From Dimargaris cristalligena (lineage: Eukaryota > Kickxellomycota > Dimargaritomycetes > Dimargaritales > Dimargaritaceae): a DNA stretch of 64,000 bases. The translations under genes were made by a program, and so were the position numbers. The notes beneath the pieces were generated by a model, which was not told the origin of the DNA, made no database searches, and saw only the letters and a program-made list of their open reading frames with translations. The DNA lies in NCBI GenBank assembly GCA_027576995.1, contig JANBQC010000029.1:1-64000 (forward strand), read 5' to 3'. This document shows, in pieces, positions 21,602 to 31,191 of the stretch (position 1 is its first letter; each line of letters begins with the position of its first letter).

Positions 21602-22180
21602 CTAGTTCTCATGGCATGAGTGGACAATATCATACACTGTCTTGTCCTGTCGGTTATTGGTATACAATGGTAGGCCCAGCACTGCGTCACCGGTAGCTCC
21701 GTTGGCCTGAGAGAACGTATCATTCTCTAATTCCTTCTCTAGATGGGCTTTGTCGTAAAGCTCGGTCATCACCATGTCATGGTAACCCTCATGACGCTGC
21801 ATGACCAGCACAAAGTCGGTAGCAGTATCATAGAGCTCGATTTGATCCAGCGGCTTCAACGCCGGGTCCGACCGTTGCAGCCGGAAACTGGTTACTTTGG
21901 TCACCAGCCAGTCGAAGGAGCGTTGGCAAAAGGCCTCTTGGGCGGGCGAGTAGTAAGAGCCGGCCAACCCGAGGATCGAGTTGTAGACTCGTTTCTTGAA
22001 TTCGTCTCGACGGCGCTGGCGAATTTGGTCGCTGGGATCGGTGATGGTGTTTTTAATGACACTACAGTAGTCGTTATCGGTTTGTTCCAGAATGGCGTGG
22101 CAGTCTTGCGCCGAGGTAGGCCACTCACCTAGTAAAAAGACCCAGAGAAACAGGGTAGGATAAGCCAACCGCATGTTCAA
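21602..22180 (-). CDS. small secreted protein with four cysteines, family unknown
   Basis: I do not recognise this 192-residue protein. It begins with a textbook signal peptide: M-N-M-R, a hydrophobic core (about 9-18) and a cleavage-like T-S-A-Q at 22-25. The predicted mature protein of about 168 residues has four cysteines (27, 39, 85, 189), an even number that fits two disulfides, and is otherwise charged and helical-looking, with a basic R-Q-R-R-R at 54-58 that could also be a processing site. Codons are GC-rich, supporting a real gene. The ATG has no nearby upstream alternative in frame. The secreted location is a prediction from the signal peptide; no function is proposed. Confidence 0.7.
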   Translation of the reverse strand: MNMRLAYPTLFLWVFLLGEWPTSAQDCHAILEQTDNDYCSVIKNTITDPSDQIRQRRRDEFKKRVYNSILGLAGSYYSPAQEAFCQRSFDWLVTKVTSFRLQRSDPALKPLDQIELYDTATDFVLVMQRHEGYHDMVMTELYDKAHLEKELENDTFSQANGATGDAVLGLPLYTNNRQDKTVYDIVHSCHEN

Positions 22181-22853
22181 AAATAATTTACGTGGTGTGT
22201 ATTCAAGGGTATGCTAAAAGGGGTATGTGGTCCAGGAAGGCGGGCGAGTGCTATCAATATAAGTAGCTTTACACAAACCAGCAGCCCCGAGGGGAACGTA
22301 GCCCACGTATTATATCCCAAAACTACTCGTTTGATGTGCTTTTCCCCCTCAGCTTACGATCGCCAGTACACTCGTGTGAGCCAGCCAGCCCCCTTTTTGG
22401 GTGTGACTATATCCATAATTGGACAGTTCGCTCTTGTTTCCGTTTCCCAATCGGCCGACTGAACAGCGGCTCCCCCCATTACGTTCCACCATTATTCAAT
22501 AAGGCTACGCCCCATGTATGACTAAAAAGGTACTGCCGTGATTACATAGAGCTCCAGAATGGATGCGGAAGACCCTTGTCCTACCCCCCTTTGAGAAACC
22601 AACGAGGGATTTACGCATGATACCATCATTAAATAATTGAAAACTGTAGAGCTTTATTGGTAATGCAATCATAGGCCAAGCGAAGGGGATCATTCCAAGG
22701 TAGCCAAAGAACCCTTCAAAACGCTAAGCCGTTCGACCTCATTATATTACGGGAGTGTACTCCCTATTGATGTTCCTTTCCTGCACTACTCCTGTCACTC
22801 TATCTTCAAAGACCATCGGTCAAAATAAAATGAAACAAGGTAAGTCGACGATT
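22181..22853. other. intergenic, nothing supported
   Basis: About 670 bases that hold the upstream region of the secreted-protein gene and the 3' flank of DPH1. The short plus-strand frames here have no features. Confidence 0.5.
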
Positions 22854-25736
22854 CTACTGGCCGGTGGCGACCCGTTTCGGGCGCGCTTTGCCGTGGTTGA
22901 CGGTCCAAGGGCCCAGTGAGTCATTGGCATAAAAGTCCATTGGATACGACGATTGCCACGGCACCGACTCCAGCGCCACTGACATTTCGTAGGGCGATAG
23001 TAATGGTTTGGGGAAGGCATATCCCCAGTCGATGGATAGGCGGGGACAGGCTACCTGGACCCAGCTAACAATTGGTGAGGTAGTGAAAGAGTTGAATAGT
23101 AAATACAAAATAACTAATTATTAATAACCGGCCCGGTGACTTGAAGAGAAACTAGTATATTTTCGATTAAGTGGCACTATTACTAACGATGACTCAAATT
23201 CACCAAGGAAAGTAGGGCTCCGTAAACGCGGGCGAATGGTTACTTACGCATCAACGTCCTTAAACTGTGCCAATTTGTCGGGGAAAATTTCTGACAGGAG
23301 CACCGTGACAAAATCGATACCCCGGGCGCGCAGCTTGTCACCCAATTCCTAGGTTCGCAGTTTGATTACAAGTATAATACGCATAAATCTAATGTAAGTC
23401 TCATTTCAATTATAGGACCGGTCCCCAGGGCGCCCCAGAGTGAATAATACGGGCAGAAAAGAGGTGCGCGGGTTTCAACAGGGTGGGCTCGAATTGTAAC
23501 CAAAACAAAACCTAAGAAAGGCCATAAGCTAAGGACTTGAGGGGTTGAGAATGTTAGCTGATGAAATGCACTCTACCTTTAACACCACCGGGCTGCCTTG
23601 GCGACCGAGGGTTCCCATGATAAGTCCAATCTTCTTGGCTCGCCGGGCCGATTGAATGGCACTCTTTCGTAGACTGTGCATTTCAGCGTGCTCGTAGTAT
23701 TCTTGTGTGAACTTCTTAGAATACGGATCGTACCTTTTAAAAATAATATTAATAGTGACAGTTATAATAGTTGGGTATAAACCATATGTTTAGCACAGGG
23801 GACATATTGGAATCCGTATCTATAAATGTGGTACCTACTAAGAGAGTACATAATAATAGAGCAGATCAGCAACTTACTTGTAGGCCGGGATATCGGGATT
23901 CGCGATCATGATGGCTTCCAAATGGAATCGACCATCCGCAAGATAGCTATATGACGAGGTGAGGGTAAATAAGCAATATCGTAAAACGAATTTAGTCAGA
24001 AAGCTAAAGAGTAGCGCATGGCCGTTTTTTGAATAGCCGGTAAAATCGATAAACATTACTATAACAATTGCACTTAACAAGCTGCCTTACACAATCGCAT
24101 CTTGGTCGGTTAGTCGCGGTGCTGTGCATCCCAAAACTTCACCCGGGGAAAGGGGTTTCGATTGAGGGATAGTGATTGTATATTTCTCGGAGAGTTGTTG
24201 GCGAGAATGCTATTTGGAGCGACAGTTTTGACGAAAAATAAGGGGTAAAAAAGTCGAGTTAGATACAAACATATACGCTGAAAATATACTCGACAGTCGA
24301 CTTGGATCCCGCTAATACACGCCTATAAGCAATTGGAATACACGAGGCTTGGGTTTTCCCCGCCCCTACTTACCTGAATGGCTGCGACGAACTGGATAGT
24401 GCCCACCATAGCCAGCCGGGATCCGGCCGGGAAGTTCTTCCGAACGGTGTCCAGAAAATGAGTCGTATCGATACCAATTTCGACGAAGATATATAAGGTT
24501 TTGATAGACGTGACATTGACCGGGACTGGGTGGATGGGTAGTGAGGTGTTGATTTCCGTGGAGATACAGAAAGTTGAGGAGTGTTAATTGAGGCCTCCGA
24601 AAGAGCTTTGGTTACCATAATGGGGCTGCAAAAAAATATTATGCACTTGGCTATGGCTGCTCAATAAACCAGATTACTTACCTAGACAACTATGGCCGTA
24701 GTGGACCATAAAATCACATCCGAGACTTTTAGCGGTAAAATCGTCAACGCAGCACGCCCCGTAAGTCACATCACCCATAATGACCGTTTCCACATTGCAG
24801 AATCTATATATATTCAAGAAAACCGGTACAAATAATTTAAAGGTAGACTTGAGGGATTTGCCTTATTGAATGAATATATCTATTTCAGTGCGCAATCATT
24901 ACAGGATGCATATATGTATCTTGAAATTACCTTTCTAAAATATCGGAAATGGTGCACGCAAACATCATAATGCCTTCGGGAAACTGGAGCGCCACTACAG
25001 TAGGATATATATTTATATAGTTGGTAAGCTGGTTAAACAATGTGTGTTACAGATAGGGTCAAGGCTGTAAGGTTGGTGTGGTTGCCTATAGTGTGTCACT
25101 AAAATAGGGAAGGCGAAAGGATTATTACATTAACGCCAGACTTACCCATTTTTGACTCGGCCTTTCGGATTTGCCACACAGTCTTGTGGATTTCAAATTT
25201 GTAATTGCTGGGTAGCTGGGCATATCGAATGTTTGGGTATTGATCAAATAATTTTTTAAAAATAGCATTAATAAAAATACCAAAATGAATCGAACATCTA
25301 TGATGATTGATCGGGTAGGCCGGGTAATATTAATAAGCAACTTACCAGCGCAATGGCCTGATTAAGGAGTTCGTTGTTCAAAATGTCATCGGGAATCTGG
25401 TTAGCAAGACGGTTGACTCGAGTGCGACCTCTTGGGGCTGCTATAGATCAATATGGAGATGATAGACAAATGTATTGGAGCAAGGTCAGCCGCATAAACC
25501 GAGTGGAATTCGGCTCTAAATCAGAATTACTTCCATATATCTAATAGACCATGGATTCCTAGCATGTATCTAGGTCGGTGAATAAGCTGTATAAGGTGAG
25601 CTGAGGTTTTGGTATTACCTTTTTGGGCAGCGGCAACGGTGGTGATATCCTCAAGATTGCCCGGGTCGACTTCTACATTGACCCGGGGACTATCGGAGGC
25701 TCGAGGTTGGCTGGGACTTTCGCTTGGCATGGTCAT
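22854..25736 (-). CDS. DPH1: diphthamide biosynthesis protein 1 (radical-SAM subunit), 11 exons
   Basis: Dph1, with Dph2, carries a [4Fe-4S] cluster and transfers the 3-amino-3-carboxypropyl group of S-adenosylmethionine to a histidine of elongation factor 2, the first step of diphthamide synthesis in the cytosol. Exons, in transcript order: 25736-25619, 25440-25346, 25215-25146, 24994-24931, 24803-24682, 24525-24374, 24209-24091, 23946-23878, 23733-23577, 23348-23248, 23064-22854. They sum to 1278 bases and a 425-residue protein, close to the family's usual length. All phases agree and every boundary is GT...AG. Recognisable blocks are [18 protein letters not shown]133-C-V-D-D, H-Y-G-H-S-C-L, L-G-C235-T-A-P, G-T-L-G-R-Q-G and A-C362-P-R-L-S-I-D-W-G. 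The three cysteines match the cluster ligands by position. The first intron ends in a tandem TAGCAG acceptor. Introns are about 95-230 bases. Confidence 0.93.
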
Positions 25737-26375
25737 TGCTGGGGTTGGTTGAGGAGAAGTAAAAGTGAATGTAGAGGAAGCGTCCGAGAATGGGCGGGCA
25801 ATGGCGATATTCCCAGAAATGTGACAAATAGAAATGAGTGGGCCTTTGGTGAATTCGTGAATTGGACCAGAATTGGCTATGAACAGGGGGGGTTATTTTT
25901 TATTTTTTGGGCTGACAACTTGAATCCTATCCACTCTGGTATATTATAGCACAGTCAAGTCCTAAGGGCTAGAACTAACTGGTAAAAGAAGAAGCTGGTG
26001 GGGGGATATGGGTGGGTAATTTCGGACACGTGACTATTAACAGTAGTCGTGCAGCCTATAATGTGTGTGGCTCTAGGAGTACTAAGATGGCGGTGGTTGG
26101 ATATAGGGTGTGGGCCATTTATGCTGTAGGTAGGGGGGGAGGTGTGCTCCAAGGGATGGTAATGTGTGGTGTGGGTAGAAGTGGGGAATAAGGCCAATCG
26201 CCACATATCATCTATACCTAATACTAGGAGAGAAGGTAGTGTGAGTGAGCAAACCACCCGCCAACTGAATTATTAAAACAGATGGAATTGGGGGTTACGA
26301 TTCGGCCTCTCTCTTTCGCTTAACTCTAGTACCTCGGAAACCCCCACATTTCTGTTACGGCGAACTCATACCACC
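25737..26375. promoter_or_regulatory. shared divergent promoter region of DPH1 and eL24
   Basis: The 639 bases separating two head-to-head start codons must hold both promoters. The eL24 side has a pyrimidine-rich stretch (CCTCTCTCTTTCGCTTAACTC near 26307-26327), typical upstream of fungal ribosomal protein genes. The minus-strand frame 25955-26257 is low-complexity and unsupported. Confidence 0.5.
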
Positions 26376-27389
26376 ATGAAGTAAGTGTCCGAAGCCATCG
26401 AGGCCGATGGTGTACACCACCCTAACCCCAGCCCCCTGTCGGACGAATCCTCGCTTGCCGGCCGCATCCATCCGTCCGACCATCCATCCATCCATCAGCC
26501 CGAACGGCCGTCTCCCGGGAACCAGACATCGCCTAAGCCGAACCGGTCTCACATCGCAATCCAACCCTAGGTCGTTTTACCGGAATCATCATCTCCCCGA
26601 CGATAAGACGCCGCGATTACTCGAATCGAACTGACGAACCCAGTCGGCCTGGACATCTGTGTAGAGAACTATGCGCCCCCTTATTATTGGTGTTCGAAAC
26701 CAATCGGCAAAGGCGCGGAAGTCACTCCAGAAGAGGGCTATGTCCAGGTCAGGCGAATGTTCGTTGGAATGAGACCGGCGTCGAGCGAGGTCTTTGCGTG
26801 AACGGTCCATCCCAGAGCCCAGAATCGCTGGCTGTCTCCCGACTAATACTAATTGGGACCCCATTCCGTCAATCTTACCAGATGGTTTTGTTACTCCCAT
26901 GTACTGAATCTAACCCATTCCCCCCTATTTCTTTATCCCTCCCTCGGGCCTCCCTTCTCCCCCCACTTTACTAGGTTGGAAATCTGCTCCTTCTCCGGTC
27001 ACAAGATCTACCCCGGTCACGGTTCCCTGTATGTCCGTGCCGACAACCGTGTCTTCCGTTTCGTTAGCTCGAAGTCGGAGTCGCTGTTCCTCCAGCGCAA
27101 GAACCCCCGTAAGATCAACTGGACTGTGGTCTACCGCCGCATTAACCGCAAGGGTGTGACTGAAGAAATCACCCGCAAGAAGACCCGCCGTACCGTCAAG
27201 AGCCAGCGCGCCGTCGCCGGTGCCTCTTTGGAGACCATCAAGGCCAAGCGCGAGCAGAAGCCCGAGGTTCGTGCTGCCCTTCGCAAGGAAGCCATCGAAA
27301 AGGCTAAGGCCGCCAAGAAGGTGACCGCTGATAAGAAGAAGGCCGAGAAGGCTTCCACCAAGTCCAAGTCCGCCCCCAAGAAGAAGTAA
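26376..27389 (+). CDS. RPL24: 60S ribosomal protein eL24 (L24e), 2 exons
   Basis: eL24 is a structural protein of the large cytosolic ribosomal subunit. Exon 1 is only ATG-AA (26376-26380), split by a 594-base intron with a GTAAGT donor and a CTTTACTAG acceptor; exon 2 is 26975-27389. The join gives [18 protein letters not shown], the family's zinc-ribbon-derived start, followed by [13 protein letters not shown] and a lysine/alanine-rich tail ending in K-K-K. At 139 residues it is shorter than human (157) or yeast (155) eL24, the difference lying in the C-terminal extension. An intron within or right after the first codons is common in fungal ribosomal protein genes. Strong codon bias supports high expression. 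Confidence 0.95.
26464..26497. repeat. CATC tetranucleotide repeat in the eL24 intron
   Basis: An imperfect (ATCC)n tract inside the unusually long first intron of the eL24 gene. Confidence 0.7.
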
Positions 27390-28965
27390 ATTTACTTTTA
27401 CAACTCTCCAATCCTTCTATTCTTCTTGCTGCTTCGTCTTCAATTATCCCTGTAGCGTTCCGTTACCGATCATTGTAATTTGAACTATAAACAATATACA
27501 ATCTCAATCTTTCCCCCCCTCCTCTCACTCACAAACACCCCCCCTCCCCATTTCCTAAATATGTTGTTTGGTCGGTAGTCTGGGGGTTACAATGTTCGAT
27601 ACTTTGATCAAATCGCTGCAATAAACCCCCGCCACCCACCTTGTATTTGTTAATTATCCGCAACATGCTGGGATTGGCGTAGTTGGACACAAATCAAATT
27701 GAGGTATGGAATAAGGGTCTGCTGTGTCCTTGGGCTGGGTATCAATTCCAAATGATCCAATTCTGATGATCAGGGAGTAGTGGCAACTGAATGTGAAAAT
27801 TGTCCCTGGGATGTTAGACGGCCATAGGAGGAATATTTAGATATTATTGCCGGCGGATCACTATGGTCGAATTTTGGTAGATCAACAATTACAATACGCC
27901 AAGGGTTAAATATTGTGGTGCGAATGTCAACCTGAGCACAGTGTTACGCTAGGGCCAACGGGGGCTAGCATTGCCGCGGTTTATTGAGTGGGGAAAGTAC
28001 GCATTATATAGATATTTAGGGACTATTTTATTAATAGTTAACGAACCGGGATTTAACTGCACTCTATTCTATTTTATATCCTGAGTTCGTAAGGGTGGTT
28101 AATTTTGGCTAGTAGCTGAGCATTTTTAATTTGGAAGGTCATTTTTTCCAGGGTGACCATTCAGTTTCTGGGAGGCGGGCCCCACACTCTGTGGTTGCAA
28201 TAGGGGGATCACTACTTCATTTAAAGTTCTGTTGCGAAAAGCAATACTCCACTCTTCACGCCCGTCATCTGGATGATCGGTATTCGCTTACTATACGATA
28301 GTGAGCATACATTGGCAATTAAATGTCAGACTTCATTAGAGATTAGATTTCTTGGGGGTGTAGAACTGCCCCAAAATAGAGAAGGGCTTGCTAGAACACG
28401 ACCTCCCTCCTATACCAAGTCGCTGCGAAGACCAGCTGCCACATTGCGGCAATTCTACTCGCTGGACTCGGCCAGCCGAATACATCCCATATGGGGATGA
28501 TAGTGATGGTGTTGGTTGTTTCAACTGACGGCAGTATATTGGTATTGCTGAATCATATGTATTCAATAATTCTCACCCACATATTAACGTTGATTTGCGA
28601 TTCGCGCATGGGCCCCAGCGTTGACTGGGAAAAGCCAATCAGGTGCCGCCGTCTCACCCAGCAATAGAGGAAAGTGACTACTTTTGCCTCAGATTGAAAA
28701 TATGAGTTTCCTTCGCCTGCCTCACGATGTGGTAGAGTACGTTCCCTCCCCTCTAACCAACCCGTCGTACATAAACCCCCACTTCTCCCCGTCCCTTGTG
28801 ACTGTTGCTTCGCATCTCCGGTCCTTCGGGTCTCTTTTCTTCCACCTCTGTGTATTTTCTCTTGCTGACTTTTCCAGTCACCTGTCGCCAACTAAACTAC
28901 TCGTAGGTATAGTAACCCTCCCGCTCCATTCCCCCCGCATTGTCCTCCTTGAATTTGCGTCTAAC
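27390..28965. other. eL24 3' flank and SHMT upstream region
   Basis: The first 150 bases are pyrimidine-rich 3' flank. A frame on the plus strand opens from 28684 and is continuous with SHMT, but its first 94 codons look like a transcribed leader: rich in Ser, Pro and Leu, with no presequence pattern. I see no separate gene. Confidence 0.5.
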
Positions 28966-30709
28966 ATGGCCTACTCTCTGACTCGAGTCACCGCCGGCTT
29001 GGCCCGGCGCCACGCCACCAGAGTTACCACTGCCGCCTACTCCACCTCCACCGCCAGTGACCTGAATCTCCCCCTGGCCGAGGTGGACCCCGCGGTCTAC
29101 TCCATTATCCAACAGGAAAAGGCCCGCCAACGGGATGGCATTGACCTGATCCCCTCCGAGAATTTCACGTCCCGCGCCGTGATGGATGCCCTCGGTTCCG
29201 TGATGCAAAACAAGTACTCCGAGGGCTACCCGGGGGCCCGCTACTACGGCGGCAACCAGTTCATTGACCAGGCCGAATCCCTGTGCCAAACCCGTGCGCT
29301 GGACACCTTCCAGCTGGACCCGGCCCAGTGGGGCGTTAACGTCCAGGCGCTGTCGGGGGCCCCCGCGAATCTCTATGTGTACGGGGCCCTTATGCAGCCG
29401 CACGACCGGCTCATGGGGTTGGACCTTCCCCACGGGGGGCACCTGTCCCACGGCTACCAAACGGACACTAAGAAAATCTCGCACGTGTCGGCTTATTACG
29501 AAACCATGCCCTACCGCCTGGATGAAGCGACCGGCCGGATCGATTACGACGCCCTAGCGCGGTCAGCGGCGCTGTTCCGCCCCAAGGTTATCGTGGCCGG
29601 GGCCAGTGCGTACGCCCGCCTCCTGGACTACGCGCAATTCCGCCGCATCGCCGATTCGGTGGGTGCGTACCTGGTCGTGGATATGGCCCACATCAGCGGT
29701 ATGGTGGCGACGGGTGCCATCCCGTCCCCGTTCCCGTACGCCGATGTAGTGACCACCACCACCCACAAATCCCTACGCGGTCCCCGCGGTGCCATGATCT
29801 TTTTCCGCCGCGGGATCCGCGGTCAGGATAAGAAGGGGAACCCCATCCCGTACACTTTGGAATCCGCCATCAACTCCAGCGTGTTCCCAGGCCACCAGGG
29901 CGGTCCGCATAACCACACCATCACTGCATTGGCCGTGGCCCTTAAACAGGCGCAGACCCCTGAGTTCCACGATTACCAGAAACAGGTCCTGGCTAATGCC
30001 CAGGCCTTCGCCAAGGCGTTCCGGGTGAAGAACTACAGTATGGTGTCGGGGGGTACCGATACGCATCTGCTACTCATTGATTTGAAGCCCAAGGTAAGTT
30101 ATATTGGCGTCCCTCAGCCTATGCGAGGAGGTCCCGGGGAGATGGGCGGGATATAGACCCCCCCCCTTTTATTTTATTTCCAACTATTACACTCTGGGCA
30201 CTAGATGATATTGCCTGGGTTGGACGAAGCCAACGCACTGGTCTCCATAATTAACTCTGTAAATGATAAGACCCGCCCACTAACCCCATCACTATATTAA
30301 CCCATGGGGCTTCGCATGCCCACACTTCAACCACTTATCACAGGGCATTGACGGAGGCCGCCTTGAGCGCGTCTTGGAAATTGCCAACATTTCCGCTAAC
30401 AAGAACACCGTGCCCGGTGACAAGAGCGCCCTGATTCCCGGTGGCCTCCGGGTGGGGACGCCTGCCATGACCTCGCGCGGTTTGGTCGAACGGGACTTCG
30501 CCCAAGTCGTGGAGTTCATTGACGAAGCCGTCACTATCACCAAGGACTTCAAGGCCCAAGTAGCCGGTAAGAAAATCCGCGACTTCAAGGATCAGCTCGG
30601 CGACGGGGTGTCGGTGGTGCCCCAGCTGCGTGACCTCCAATCCCGGGTAGTGGACTTTTCGCGCCAGTTCCCCGTGGTTGGATTCAACACTTCGGAACTG
30701 GATGACTAG
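28966..30709 (+). CDS. SHM1: serine hydroxymethyltransferase, mitochondrial form, 2 exons
   Basis: SHMT interconverts serine plus tetrahydrofolate with glycine plus 5,10-methylene-tetrahydrofolate, using pyridoxal phosphate. Exon 1 is 28966-30093 and exon 2 is 30344-30709, joined at a GTAAGT donor and TTATCACAG acceptor; the product has 497 residues. I chose the ATG at 28966 because it gives a typical matrix presequence (M-A-Y-S-L-T-R-V, Arg-rich, no acids for about 35 residues). Family landmarks follow: [23 protein letters not shown], the PLP-lysine motif T-T-T-H-K268-[18 protein letters not shown], and [12 protein letters not shown] in exon 2. The frame is open 94 codons farther upstream with an ATG at 28702, so a longer N-terminus cannot be ruled out. 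Confidence 0.95.
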
Positions 30710-31191
30710 AATAATCGGATTTAGGTTGGGGTCTACACCGCCTACTCGCTTTGGGGCAAACTAAAGGGTTGGGGGTATGCAACCAAGCACACCCTTCAGT
30801 CGGTAATTAGGCCTGCCCACCGGTTATTTATTTACATACACCCACATATATATATTTATCTGTGTGGGGGGATTTCTCTTTATCTTTTTTTGAACCAATG
30901 GACATCACTCGTGTTAGTTATAGCAGAATAAATATTCCTGTTTATATATATATATATATATATGCGTAACCTTAATAGTGTCAGAAGGGCACTTCTTGTA
31001 GCAACCATAAATTTATGGTATATTGTGGGTGAACCGGGTGACCATACCACAATGATTACAATACTACTAATTTAATTTATTCAAATGAACCACGACAGTC
31101 TATAATAAGCATGTAAGTCAAAGGGAGATACACCAAGTTGGCAATGTAAATAGACTACAGGCGAGCTTTACGGAAGTCCTGATACCTCAAT
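30710..31191. other. convergent 3' flanks with a TA microsatellite
   Basis: The stop codons of SHMT (plus) and the pseudouridine synthase (minus) face each other across 480 bases of AT-rich DNA, which includes a run of about ten TA units at 30943-30963. I see no gene. Confidence 0.7.
30943..30963. repeat. (TA)n microsatellite
   Basis: An uninterrupted TA dinucleotide run. Confidence 0.9.

Noticed and set aside
28702..28760. F-box-like words ([12 protein letters not shown]) upstream of SHMT
   Set aside because: The stretch is short, is continuous with the SHMT leader frame, and no F-box protein continues from it.
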